A DNA stretch of 64,000 bases from Spraguea lophii (lineage: Eukaryota; Microsporidia; Spragueidae). Where the stretch lies: positions 40,895 to 104,894 of the forward strand of contig LDOQ01000199.1 in NCBI GenBank assembly GCA_001887945.1. The letters run 5' to 3'. Both the position numbers and the translations under genes were made by a program. The notes beneath the pieces were generated by a model. That model made no database searches. It saw only the letters and a list, made by a program, of their open reading frames with translations, and was not told the origin of the DNA. Below are positions 19,305 to 29,615 of this stretch, one piece after another; the stretch's first letter is position 1; every line of letters starts with the position of its first letter.

Positions 19305-20506
19305 TTAAATGCTTTTTTATTTAATCTTTTTTTCTTTAAAAAATATTATTATTTATTAATTTAAATTATTTCCAAGTAAGATTTACTTTCTTATATTTAT
19401 TTTATTGAAAAAGATAAAGTAATTGTGTGTATTATTAATAATGTATCTTAAATAAATTTTCTTATCATAAAAAATAAAGAAAAAAGCTTATACGTGTTTT
19501 AATTTTATGTTTTATTTATAAACCATAGTAGTCGTAAGATCTTAGGAATAGATAAAACAGATATAGATTTTCTTCTCCTCTAATAGGACAAAAAATAATT
19601 TTATAATAATTAATACTAAATGAAGCATGAAATTAATACAATACCATATTCACAGGAGTTTCTAAAATAAAAATAAAATTGTTAAACAAAAAAGTGAATA
19701 ATTCCCAGATAATTTAACTTAGATATTTTGTATAATTCTCATTACTAAATTGCTGTAATGATTAATTGTCTGTTATAATATATTAACTAATGACTAAACT
19801 TGATTATGATATTAAGCTCCTGTGAAATTTGAATAATGATGTACATTGACGTAAATGAACAGTTAAATAATATGATAGTTGTATTAATGTAAATAAACAG
19901 TTAAATAAATAGTTCTTTATAAAACTTTTATTTATAGAAGTTGCTTGGCCTACCGTGCTCTATGCTCTTTGGTTCTGAAAAAATATTTAAGTTTGCAATA
20001 GTTAATTTTGCGGTAAATATCCATTAAGCTCATCTTGCCTCGTACTTTAGGATGCTAAGATTTTACGTATGTGCACGTTTTTACTCCTCCTAACTTCTTA
20101 GAGATTCTTAAATAATTGTTATACATATCTGGTCCGTACAAAAGGATTAATAATTATAAGCAAGCTACAATCATCCAGATATCTTTGACTATAATAAAAG
20201 TAATATAAAATATATTCGAATAATAATTATAATTCCTTAAACATGAATTTATTAATATGCTTTTATTTTTTTAATTTACAGTTACTTACAAATAAAATTT
20301 ATTAAATTTATAAAAGAAGATTTTTATTTTATTATCTTTTTACAATAAAATATTATTACGATAAAACATCATAATCTTTTATTTCCACTATTCCAACTAT
20401 TAATTTAACTCTATTTTTATCATCCACTGTAAATTTAAAAGACATATTTTTAAAAAATTATATATATTTTTTTAAAAAAATAGTTTTTTTCTACAACCCT
20501 CATTCC
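19305..20506. other. 1.2-kb intergenic region with repeats
   Basis: No gene seen. It contains an R1 copy (19921-20115) and, at 19566-19604, a short TTTTCTTCTCCTC...CAAAAAATAATTTT block that recurs at 22227 and 22957. An ACCCT start signal lies just before 20507. Confidence 0.5.
19921..20115 (+). repeat. Dispersed repeat R1, copy 3
   Basis: Starts with ACTTTTATTTATAGAAGTTG-TTGGCC as in the copy at 13374, then CTTTGGTTCTGAA, TTTTGCGGTAAATATCCATTAA, and ends in TTAGAGATTCTTA. The downstream half of the repeat is missing or unrecognisable. Confidence 0.65.
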
Positions 20507-22018
20507 ATGAAAGATGATAAGAAAAAAATAGAAGATAACAATGCCGCAATTTTTGTAGGTGGTTTAAAAATAGACGTTGTTGATTCAGATGTCTATAAAT
20601 TATTTTCTAAAATCGGTAGCATTCTATCTATGAAAATAATAAAACCAACAGGAGAAAATGTCGGCAAATACAAAAATGCATATGCTTATATAACTTATGG
20701 AAATGTTGAACATGCAAGAGAAGCAGTTGAAAAACTAAATTTTTTTAAACTCAATGATTCAGAGATTAGGGTTATGTCATGCGATAAAAGCAAGATAAAG
20801 GGAAATTTAAAGGCAAATGTATTTGTGAAAAATTTACCGAAAAATTGCGATAATAAAACATTGCATGATACATTCTCTGTATTCGGTGAGGTTTTGAGTT
20901 GCAAGGTGGCAATAGGAAATAATGCTGAACCAACTGGTTTTGGGTTTGTTCAATATAAAGATAAAACATCTGCTAAGAAAGCTGTGTTATTTGGCAGTAA
21001 TAGTATGATGGGATCTAATAAGATAAAAGTTGAAAAATATGATAAAAATGTTAAAGAGAGTAAAAAAGAAGTGGGTGGATATTTTACAAATGTTTTTTTC
21101 AAGCATATTCCAAGTGATAGTACGGAAGAAACCATAAGACCTATTTTAGAAAAATATGGTGAAATTTCTTCTTTTTGTCTTCCAATGAAAGAAACAGGAG
21201 AATGCAAAGGTTTTGGATTTGCTAATTATAAAGAATATGAAAATGCAAATATTGCTATCGCTGAATTACACGATAAACAAATATTTGAAGATGTTCCTGA
21301 ACAATTTTACATTCAAAAGGCACAGATGAAACAACAAAGAGAAGAAGAACTGAAAAAAGAAATAGAAAAACTTTCTCTTAGCGGACAAAATTACAAAAAA
21401 AATTTATACGTGAGAAACATCCCATTAGAATATGATGATGAAAGTATAAAAGAAATATTTAAGGAATTTGGAACAATAGTATCTATTCTTGTAGAAAAAG
21501 ATACAATTTTTTCTGAAAATAAAAAATTTGCATTCATCTGCTTCTCCACTCCAGATGAAGCTTCAATAGCAATAGAAAAAGGAAATGAAATAATCATAGA
21601 CAATAATAAGTTACAGGTATCATTCTTTAAAAGCAAAAAAGAAAGAGTATACGAAAAATCATCCGAACATTTTGGATTTAATTCAGAAGTACCTTTAATG
21701 TACCATGGAATCAAACCTTATGGTGCATCCACCTTAGTTTTTAAAAAAACAGAATACAAGCCACAAAGAAAAGCAGTTGATAAAAAACAATTATCAGGCG
21801 ACCTATACACCCTAGTATTATCACTTGCCCCTACTTTCCAAGACAAATGGAAATCCCTTGGAATCAAAGATGAAAAGGAATTTGCAACCAAGATAACAAA
21901 TCTTCTAATGGAGAAATCAGGAAGTGAAGTAAGAAATATGATAGGATTAGGTAATGTTCTTACACAGAATATTTCAGACACATTAAGTGATATAAGAGAA
22001 AATAATGAAAAGAAATAA
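20507..22018 (+). CDS. PAB1: Polyadenylate-binding protein
   Basis: Cytoplasmic poly(A)-binding protein that links mRNA tails to translation initiation and deadenylation. It has four RRMs: about 13-92 (RNP2 IFVGGL), 103-178 (VFVKNL, RNP1 TGFGFVQY), 195-272 (RNP1 KGFGFANY) and 298-376 (LYVRNI). An MLLE domain follows at about 428-490. The linker between RRM4 and MLLE is only about 50 residues, against 150-200 in yeast. The MLLE core reads ATKITNLLMEKSGSEV in place of the usual KITGMLLE, so peptide binding may be altered. CAACCCTCATTCC precedes the ATG. Confidence 0.96.
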   Translation: MKDDKKKIEDNNAAIFVGGLKIDVVDSDVYKLFSKIGSILSMKIIKPTGENVGKYKNAYAYITYGNVEHAREAVEKLNFFKLNDSEIRVMSCDKSKIKGNLKANVFVKNLPKNCDNKTLHDTFSVFGEVLSCKVAIGNNAEPTGFGFVQYKDKTSAKKAVLFGSNSMMGSNKIKVEKYDKNVKESKKEVGGYFTNVFFKHIPSDSTEETIRPILEKYGEISSFCLPMKETGECKGFGFANYKEYENANIAIAELHDKQIFEDVPEQFYIQKAQMKQQREEELKKEIEKLSLSGQNYKKNLYVRNIPLEYDDESIKEIFKEFGTIVSILVEKDTIFSENKKFAFICFSTPDEASIAIEKGNEIIIDNNKLQVSFFKSKKERVYEKSSEHFGFNSEVPLMYHGIKPYGASTLVFKKTEYKPQRKAVDKKQLSGDLYTLVLSLAPTFQDKWKSLGIKDEKEFATKITNLLMEKSGSEVRNMIGLGNVLTQNISDTLSDIRENNEKK

Positions 22019-22269
22019 AAAAAGAAAAAGTACAATTAAAGTTTAACTTTAAGGAATTTTTATTTTTTTTAACAAATATTTTTATTCTATCTTACGGTTA
22101 CGTGTAATATAAGCGTGATTATAATATCATAGCTTAGTTAAATATAAAATACCGAACACATCATATTTTTGTGTTGCTGAAGATATTATATCTTTGTGTG
22201 TACAAAAAATTCTAATAAATAATTAAATGGAAGATTTTCTCCTCCTTTGACGAGAAATAAAAAAAATAT

Positions 22270-22821
22270 TTAATTATTACTTTTACATAAAGGACATACC
22301 CATAAACTTTTAGGTGCTGAATTCAATCCTACACATCCAAAATGATACCATCCTATTTTACAACTATCTACATCACAATATATCATATCACCATAAGAAC
22401 CTCTTCTACACGTACAATATAATTTTTTATTATCTCTCTCACTCATATTTATTCCTGTTCTTATTACAGAGGGTATTTTTTCAATATTAGGTTCTGATAA
22501 ATCCAAGAGTGTATTTCCTTCAATAGATCTTACAAAATTTTCTTGTAATTTTTCTGATATTTTTTTTATATTTTCCAAATATTTCATTCTTAATTCAAAT
22601 ACGGTAGATAATCGTTTTTCATATTCCTCCACCTTATTTTTATATTTGTTATTTTTTAAAGCTTTTTTTCTATATTTTTTTAATTTTTCTGATACTACCA
22701 AATATTCTTTATCTTGTATTTTTACCATTTTTACATAATGTTGTATATCTAATGGATATGTTTGTGTAAGATTTAAAATATTATCAAGAATATCAAATAC
22801 TGAATATACATTCTGATCCAT
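22270..22821 (-). CDS. ING-family PHD-finger protein
   Basis: Histone reader of the ING/Yng family, a subunit of acetyltransferase or deacetylase complexes. Residues about 8-95 form the helical ING N-terminal domain. Residues 133-182 are a PHD finger with C136, C138, C149, C154, H160, C163, C176 and C179. The H3K4me3-pocket residues of ING proteins appear conserved (Y135, S142, M145, W158 in YCTC-RGSYGDMIYCD and IGWYHFGCVGL). The linker is short; total length 183. TACCC abuts the ATG. Yng2 (NuA4) is an attractive match because Tra1 is in this window, but Yng1 or Pho23 cannot be excluded. Confidence 0.92.
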   Translation of the reverse strand: MDQNVYSVFDILDNILNLTQTYPLDIQHYVKMVKIQDKEYLVVSEKLKKYRKKALKNNKYKNKVEEYEKRLSTVFELRMKYLENIKKISEKLQENFVRSIEGNTLLDLSEPNIEKIPSVIRTGINMSERDNKKLYCTCRRGSYGDMIYCDVDSCKIGWYHFGCVGLNSAPKSLWVCPLCKSNN

Positions 22822-23440
22822 GGGTAATAAAACTTTTTATAATATTTATTATTATTTATTTTTTCTTAATAGATTTTTATTATGTAAAAATATATCTCTC
22901 AAAGATTATGTTTTCAATATCTATTTTTTTATTCTCAATAACTTAGTAACAAATGGGTGAAGGATTTTTTCCTCCCTTCGTAGAAAACAAAAAAATAATT
23001 TTCATACTTAATATACTTGGTTTTTATACTTGGTTTTTATATGTAATGAATATTTTAATAATTCAAACTTACTGGGAATTTGGTTACCACATTATTTTAT
23101 TTAAATATTTGAAAAAAATATTTTATGTTTTATTATATTCTCAGTAAAATAATAATTATCTATATTCTTTAAAATATGAATAAAAATATTTATTTATGTT
23201 TGTTAATCATAAAAGATACTTAAACGAATATAACTAATAGTTTCATTTATAAATATTATTTTTTAAAGTTATCTTTTGAGATTGAAATTAAATAAAATAT
23301 GAGAAGATTATTTCAATTTGTATATGATTGACATGAACAAAAAATCATAATGTAATTATTTAAAAAGAATAATCAAATTAACACAATCTTTATAATGATA
23401 GATTTTAAAAGCCTTGATAATTTTTATTCTTTAATCTATA
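22822..23440. other. AT-rich intergenic with short repeat
   Basis: Holds a GAAGGATTTTTTCCTCCC...AAAACAAAAAAATAATT block at 22957-22998 like those at 22227 and 19566. An open frame of 64 codons begins inside this block but looks like chance. No gene called. Confidence 0.45.
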
Positions 23441-24050
23441 AATTTTATTTTTTTTAGTAAAACTTTCATTTACCAAAAAATTCTGATTGGTTTGTAGTCT
23501 ATTATAATATGATAATATTGTTTTTTTAAACACATTGAAACTTGCACTAACTGGTTTCGCTACTGATATACATTAACCTCATTTTACCTTATGTTTCAGA
23601 GCATAAGAGTTTTGTATTTGATGAACTTAATCACACTTTCTTAGCTTTTTAGCGATTCCCAATTTGTTTCTTGACATAGTACAATTAAATCACAAATCAA
23701 TGTAAAGATTACAATTATACCAACTAAACACTACTTTAATTTGGTAGTGGGATTATTGTACAGGCATAACCAATGTTACACTATCGACCGTTTATACACT
23801 CACTAACTTTTATCTTTTACGTTTTCTATAAATTTTATAGAAGCAGGAGTGGGTGGTTAAATTCATCATATGCATAACCTTAAGATTCTGAAACATAAGG
23901 TAAGATAAGATTAATACATACTACAGGGAAATCAGTTATTATAGTTTTAAATGTGTTTTAAAAAATTAATATTCTCAGATCACAATAGATTATAAATCAA
24001 TCAAATTTTTTTAATAATAATTGAAAATTAAAAAAAACCTTTATAAAAGA
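23441..24050. repeat. Foldback element with arms of about 150-200 bp
   Basis: The left arm (about 23441-23636) and right arm (about 23852-24050) are inverted copies of each other. Matching blocks, left versus reverse complement of right: GATTGGTTTGTAGTCTATTA / GATTGATTTATAATCTATTG; TTTTTTTAAACACATTGAAA / TTTTTTAAAACACATTTAAA; TAACTGGTTTCGCTAC / TAACTGATTTCCCTGT; ACCTTATGTTTCAGA in both. The centre (23640-23850) is the middle of repeat R1. The AT-rich outer ends cannot be fixed exactly. It ends about 50 bases from the J-protein stop. It is either a MITE-like element or two R1 copies inserted head to head. Confidence 0.75.
23523..23825 (+). repeat. Dispersed repeat R1, copy 4
   Basis: Forward copy within the foldback. 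It has TAACTGGTTTCGCTACTGAT, ATACATTAACC, ATTTTACCTTATGTTTCAGA, GCGATTCCC, the CCAACTAAACACTACTTTAAT box, TTGTACAGGCATAACCAATG and CTATCGACC. It aligns with copy 2 from its TTTCGCTA box to its CGCTATAAAACC block. Confidence 0.75.
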
Positions 24051-24099
24051 ATTTTATTTTAAAAAAAATTGTTAAACCAATATTTATTTAAATGATATT

Positions 24100-24744
24100 T
24101 TAGTTGAATAAGAAAATAATAAAAATAATTAAAACAATAGAAAAGATAAATGTCTGACTACTTCTTTCAATTTCTCTATATCTTGGATTTCTTCTATTGG
24201 TAGTATACTGTCGATATAAATTTGGATATAGAATATTATGAGTATTATAAAACTGATTAATGAATGGATCATATAGAAAAGAATTAGCAAATTCTTCTTG
24301 TTCCCTTCTTCTGATATATTCATTTATTATATCAGAATATTCTGTTGCTGTAAATGTATATCCATTTCTATTTTCTTGTTGATCATATGTTCTTCTTCTA
24401 TCTTTTGATTTCAAAACTTCATGTGCATTTTTAATTTTTGTAAAAACCTCATTGGATTCTTTTATTCGTGTTTTATCAGGATGAAATTGTATTGCTAATT
24501 TTTTATATGCATTATCTATTTCTTCTGTACTGCTATTTCTATCTACATTTAAAATTTTATAATAATCATTCTTATCTATTTTTATATACTCTTCTATTTT
24601 CTTATATTTATTAAAAAGTTTTTCTGCTTTTTTCATTTCCTTTTCACTTTCTTCTGTATTTTTATTGTTATGATTTCTTTTAGCAAAGTTATAATAACCT
24701 TGATAATCACCCTGTGAAATATATTTCTCTGCTGTATTTTCCAT
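24100..24744 (-). CDS. Membrane-anchored J-protein (DnaJ/Hsp40)
   Basis: Hsp70 co-chaperone. The N-terminal 55 residues are charged and helical. The J domain occupies about 60-122 (DYYKILNVDRNSS start), with the catalytic HPD at 88-90 and the YDQQE ending. No Gly/Phe-rich or zinc domain follows. Residues 195-213 form one hydrophobic helix at the very end (FIFSIVLIIFIIFLF), so this looks like a tail-anchored protein with the J domain facing the cytosol, comparable to yeast Hlj1 and animal DNAJB12/B14 at the ER. AACCC abuts the ATG. Confidence 0.9.
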   Translation of the reverse strand: MENTAEKYISQGDYQGYYNFAKRNHNNKNTEESEKEMKKAEKLFNKYKKIEEYIKIDKNDYYKILNVDRNSSTEEIDNAYKKLAIQFHPDKTRIKESNEVFTKIKNAHEVLKSKDRRRTYDQQENRNGYTFTATEYSDIINEYIRRREQEEFANSFLYDPFINQFYNTHNILYPNLYRQYTTNRRNPRYREIERSSQTFIFSIVLIIFIIFLFN

Positions 24745-24851
24745 GGGTTGTTTATTTTGTGTAATTTTATAGATGGAAAATGTTAGGGAATTGTTTTAAA
24801 ACAAATATTTTGATTTTTATAAAAAATTTTTAAGCACTAATAATCTTTATT

Positions 24852-25163
24852 TTATGCGAAAAGATCACCAAAGTCTACGTCAACATCCTCTTCTGCCTTC
24901 TCCTCCTGTTTTGGTTCATCTTCTTTTGCTTCTGTTGCATTTGATGCTCCTGCTCCTGCTGATACTGCTGATGGTGCACTTACGGATGATACTAGTTCAT
25001 CGTATTTCTCATTTGGGAAAATGAACATTTCTGCAACCTTTTTGTTGAATTCAACACCCATTTGTTCGAAAACACCTTTCATGTTCTCACTTGTTACTTC
25101 TAATCCGCATGAATATATGAATAATGCTGCCTTGGAGTACAACTCAGAAAATACAATAGCCAT
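24852..25163 (-). CDS. RPP1: 60S acidic ribosomal protein P1
   Basis: Stalk protein of the large ribosomal subunit; P1/P2 dimers recruit elongation factors. Residues 1-62 form the helical dimerisation domain, closer to P1 than P2 (SELYSKAALFIYSCGLEVTS, absence of the P2 start MKYLAAYLL). An Ala/Ser hinge follows at about 64-76, then a Glu-rich tail. The conserved end of the family, GFGLFD, is here VDVDFGDLFA: a Phe, Gly, Leu and Phe remain but in a changed order. A GGGGTTA block precedes the ATG. Confidence 0.9.
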   Translation of the reverse strand: MAIVFSELYSKAALFIYSCGLEVTSENMKGVFEQMGVEFNKKVAEMFIFPNEKYDELVSSVSAPSAVSAGAGASNATEAKEDEPKQEEKAEEDVDVDFGDLFA

Positions 25164-25557
25164 TAACCCCTAAAATAAAAAAAAAATAAAAATAAAAAAT
25201 TTTGAAAATTTCCGAAAAAATTTAAAATTTGGAAAATTATTAATAAATTTATTTATTTGATATAATAAATATTTTAACAAGGATTTTTGTATTCTTTGAA
25301 GGTTTTAACGAATAATTTTTTTATTTTATAACTTTTTCAGCAAATATTCCATTTAATCCAATAGCATTTTTTAATTCAGAGTGTAATATGTTAAATTATA
25401 TAAAATAAATGGTTTTAAAAAAATTATAAAGATTTTCATTGCTTGCAATATCATTTATAATTGCAAGATTAAATTATCGTAATAATAAAAAAATTTATGA
25501 TTATTTTTTAAAATATATTTTATTTCAACAGGAAATATCACAAATATTTTATTACCC
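25164..25557. promoter_or_regulatory. Divergent intergenic region
   Basis: AT-rich DNA between RPP1 (minus) and the RFC subunit (plus), with a start-proximal GGGG or CCC triplet at each end (GGGG on the sense strand of RPP1 before 25163; ACCC before 25558). It presumably carries both promoters. No other feature seen. Confidence 0.4.
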
Positions 25558-26586
25558 ATGATTTTTATTGAAAAATATCGTCCAAGGACATTTGATAGTC
25601 TAAAATATAGAGAAAATATAAAAAATATTCTTAAATCCTACACTGTAGAATCTATACCACATTTGATAATATATGGCGGTAAAGGATATGGCAAAAAAAC
25701 CATTGTTAACTCTTTAATACATCATTTATACAACACAGAAGGTGATGTACAAATGGTTAAAAAAGAAATAAAAACATCATCGGGTAAAACATTAGCAATA
25801 AAATTTTTAGAATCGGCAGAAACAATAGAATTAACACCTTCGGAATATAACACACAGGATAAAACAGTAATACAGACAATTATTAAAGATATTGCACAAA
25901 CCAAATCTATTCTGGGTCTTCTTACTTCCACAAAAAAGAAGATAAAATTAATAATATTAAATGAGGCAGAGAAATTATCAAAAGAAGCACAAGCCGCATT
26001 GAGAAGAACCGTAGAAGTATATTCTCCAAATTTCAGAATAGTATTAATATGTAATGATCTTTCTGGAATAATAGAACCTCTTAAAAGTAGATCCTTACTT
26101 GTGAGAGTAGATGCAATAGAAAATAATAATATTTTCAAGCATGTTAAAGATATTATAAAAAGAGAGAAGATCGATATTGATGATAAATCATTACAAAAAT
26201 TAATAGAATCATCAGAAGGTAATATCAGAAGAATTTTATGTTTTTTGGAGCTAAGAAAGATTAATGAAGAAAAAAAACAAAATTTTTATTTAGATTGGGA
26301 ACATAAAGCATTAGATGTTGTCCATTTGGTTAAAACACAACATGATTCTTCTACAGTGTTAGAAATAAGACAATTACTTTATGATATTTTAGTTCAAACT
26401 ATCAGTGCTGATAATATTTTAGATTTTCTACTGAAAAATATTATAAAAAATATATCTTTTATTCAAAGATTGGAAATAATCGAAGCAGCATCAAAATATT
26501 CTGAAAGAATAAAACTTGGAACAAAACCAATATTTCATTTGGAAGCATTTATAGTTACTGTTATGTGCATATTAGCAGAAAAATAA
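25558..26586 (+). CDS. RFC5: Replication factor C small subunit (yeast Rfc5 / human RFC3)
   Basis: AAA+ subunit of the clamp loader that opens PCNA on primed DNA. The N-terminus (FIEKYRPRTFDSLKY) and the P-loop YGGKGYGKKT (about 40-49) identify the family. The double-lysine P-loop end, the long insert before the Walker B region, and the degenerate Walker B LNEAEKLSKEAQAALRRT fit the Rfc5/RFC3 branch, which does not hydrolyse ATP efficiently. SRC, the arginine-finger motif of small subunits, reads SRS here (KSRSLLVRV). The C-terminal collar is present; length 342 against 354 in yeast. TTACCC abuts the ATG. Confidence 0.93.
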   Translation: MIFIEKYRPRTFDSLKYRENIKNILKSYTVESIPHLIIYGGKGYGKKTIVNSLIHHLYNTEGDVQMVKKEIKTSSGKTLAIKFLESAETIELTPSEYNTQDKTVIQTIIKDIAQTKSILGLLTSTKKKIKLIILNEAEKLSKEAQAALRRTVEVYSPNFRIVLICNDLSGIIEPLKSRSLLVRVDAIENNNIFKHVKDIIKREKIDIDDKSLQKLIESSEGNIRRILCFLELRKINEEKKQNFYLDWEHKALDVVHLVKTQHDSSTVLEIRQLLYDILVQTISADNILDFLLKNIIKNISFIQRLEIIEAASKYSERIKLGTKPIFHLEAFIVTVMCILAEK

Positions 26587-28179
26587 AAAATTATATTTAT
26601 GAATTATTTTTTAATGTAATTATATTCTTATTTTTTTCTTAAAATGATGAAATTGTATTTTATATTGTAAATAATACTTAAAATTATTTTTATATAGGAT
26701 ATTTCTGATATTTTCAAAATATTTTTTTTATTCTTCAAAGAAGTAGGTTTATCCGGTTGGTAGTTGAATAAACGAATATGAAATTTATCTATTATTTTAA
26801 AAATGATAGTAAATTTCTTCTATAATTAAATATTTATAACTAAGTAAATTTTTATTTCTTATTAGATTCATATGACTTTAATTATTTTATTTATAAATTA
26901 TTTACAATTTGTTGTTATTTTAGAAAATAATAAGTTTTTATTCTGTTAAATATAATAACAACTGATATTTAATAATTTAATGATAATGATTATAACCATT
27001 ATATAAATTATGATAAAAAATAAGATTTATGGTATAAAATATATAGAATCAATTCTTTCACTGAATTCTTATAAATAAAATATAATTATTGTAGATAAAA
27101 AGTTAAAACAGTTTAAGGAAAGTAAAACTTTGCGTAATAAATCAAAGGGGTTCTCTGTTTCTAATAGAAAATAAAATTTATCACTGTTTTTTAAATATTA
27201 GTTAGCAAATCTTCGATAATAAAATAATTATAAAGAACAATAGAATTTTCCATGATTCTTCATCTTTTCAAAAGATTTCTAATGTGATAGTTATCAGGCT
27301 TAGAAAATATCTAGAAATCATAGATATAAAAAGTGTTTGTCAATAACATAATGTTAATGGTTTATACAGAGTTATTGATAATTTATAATAATATTTAGCT
27401 ATCTCTATAAGAATTACTGTTTAATCATGATTGTACCATAAAAATGATATTGAATAATACAGAGATTGGAAAAATGGTATCGGTTATTATACGCAAAATT
27501 CTTAACACATTAGAATAAATCTAAGATAAACTTAACATAATATATGACAAAATCATTTGCACATACCAAAAAATTTTAAGAATAAAGGTCATTAATCTTT
27601 GTAATTCATATTATTTAGTAAGCTTTATAATTAATAATTTTATTAACAAACTCACATTTCCAAAACCTATTTTTTTAAGTATGATTTTAGTGTTTTAGAA
27701 TACTCTTGATTTGACTTTACTTTCATTCTTAATATGTTTCTTGTATTATTTTTTATTTCTAAGTAATATTCAATACCTTTGATTGAAACAGGTTTTTATT
27801 TTTTGAAAAATCAATATGATAGTTTAATACGTTTTTTAATTAGATTTATAATCAATAATCAGTGATTTCATATTTTTCAGAATCTTGATTTTTTTACTGT
27901 AATAACAAAGATAAAGATTAGAATAATTTAGATATTCTTTAAAAATAATGAAGGAAAACAATAGAAAAACTTAAAGAATATATTATTATTTTTTAATATA
28001 CATTTTTATTATATTATTACCAAAATCAATTTTTCAAAATAAAAACATCTTTAAATTTTATATAATCATATATTTTATTTCCTACTATAACACAATTTTT
28101 ATTCCAACCGAACACATTAAGTTAATATATCATTTGACACGGATTTCTTTTGGATGCTGCAATTCTCTAAGGCTAAAAT
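26587..28179. other. Gene-free region
   Basis: 1.6 kb of AT-rich sequence without coding frames on either strand. It forms the first half of a 3-kb gap that also contains the transposase remnant at 28180. I see no repeat or RNA gene in it. Confidence 0.5.
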
Positions 28180-28940
28180 AGTAGAATAAATTTCCAATGA
28201 TCCTAAACCTTATAGACTTAAATAATACTTCTTGAAAAAGGATGTCATACAATTTTAAAAATTTGTGTTATATTTTTATATTATAAGATTCTTTTTGATA
28301 TTAGTCACACTGATTTTAATATATATTTTTTCATCCAATATCAAATATTCTCTATGTTTTGTATGTGAATCCCAATATTCTTTATGGTTTAACATTGCGT
28401 GGTTAAAACGTATATTATTTAAGAGATATAGCATTTCCATCCCTACAAAATATTTTTTGTATTTATTACATCGTTATTCTTTACCATATCTTTCAGTGTT
28501 TCTTTATCATGCCTATTTACTACCTAAAAAACCCACTTTTTCGATAATCTCGAAATACCACTTACACTGCAAATGATTTCAACATATCAATATCTAATAT
28601 TTTTTTACTTATATAATTTTTATTTATTTCTACAACATTTCCCTCCCATCTATTTTATTATATTATATTTTTTTTAATTTCTGTTCTAACCAAATCAAAA
28701 CCTTTGTATTCTATATTATACTCGTATTTAATATCTTTAATTTTAGTATAACCTCCACTCGTATATAAAAATTATTTTTCTAATAAATATATATTTATTT
28801 TTACGTTTAAATAATATATATCGTCATATTAAACTATCATTTGGTTTTTTATTATATATATCTATAACTCTTTCTACGTTTTTACATCTCTTTTTCTATT
28901 CAATTTATAATCCGACCAAAAATCTAACAATGTTTGGGTT
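28180..28940 (-). pseudogene. Decayed Merlin/IS1595-like transposase
   Basis: Read on the minus strand, in shifting frames with many stops, the DNA still shows the order of the IS1595/Merlin transposase. A lysine/arginine-rich N-terminal part (28720-28900) is followed by DGREMLEIN (about 28640), in the position of the first catalytic Asp block (DG---E-DE). Near 28400 comes RFNHAMLNHKEYWDSHTK, the counterpart of the conserved GF-H--VNH---FV-----HT block. A DHWKFI (about 28190) may be the following IE--W segment. No intact frame is left. Assignment is by pattern only and needs a profile search; the copy at 50950 is clearer. Confidence 0.5.
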
Positions 28941-29615
28941 ATCGAATATATTATTTGTTTCAGTAGACATAAACATTTTCTTTTTAATCTTCAAAAACTA
29001 CAATATTTAAAGAAAAATTTAATCCATTATTTTTTCTACCCTTTACATATTTATTTAACAAATTCTGAGAATATTTATAATTCAGCAGTTATAACTATTT
29101 TTAGAATTCAATTGATATTGTAAACTCTATTATTTTTTATCATAAAATTGTAAATATATTTTATAATTCTTTACTTTCTTTAATATTTAATACTCAAATA
29201 GAAATAATCCATATAAATCTTAAATTTTTATTCAACAAATTAAAAATCAACAGAATAAAAAATATCTTTTTATTCCATATTTCAAAAGTAATAATATAAA
29301 ATTTATATAACATTAAAAACAACATATAATATTACTGTAGTTTACTACACAAAACAATGTAATATTCTTAAAATTTTATACATATAAATTTATATACCAC
29401 TTTTATTTTTCGAGTTTAAATTATGAGTTTATCCTTAAATAGGAATTTAGTATATTTGTTTTTGTGTTTAAACAGACATAATTTCCTTTTTGATTTAACA
29501 GTTAATATATTTTAGTATATTTTAACAAACACAATTTTATATTCTATTTATATTTTTTTTAGAAAAAAATATTATAGTAAAATTTTTATAAAAAAAATCC
29601 CTAATATTCGAATAT
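28941..29615. other. AT-rich intergenic
   Basis: Nothing identified. ATCCCTAATATTCG precedes the gene at 29616 and is its likely start signal. Confidence 0.4.

Noticed and set aside
22953..23147. Open frame of 64 codons
   Set aside because: Starts inside a short recurring repeat; hydrophobic, AT-driven composition; no CCC signal.
28265..28576. Open frame of 103 codons on the plus strand
   Set aside because: Lies antisense to the decayed Merlin transposase, is hydrophobic by composition only, and has no start signal.
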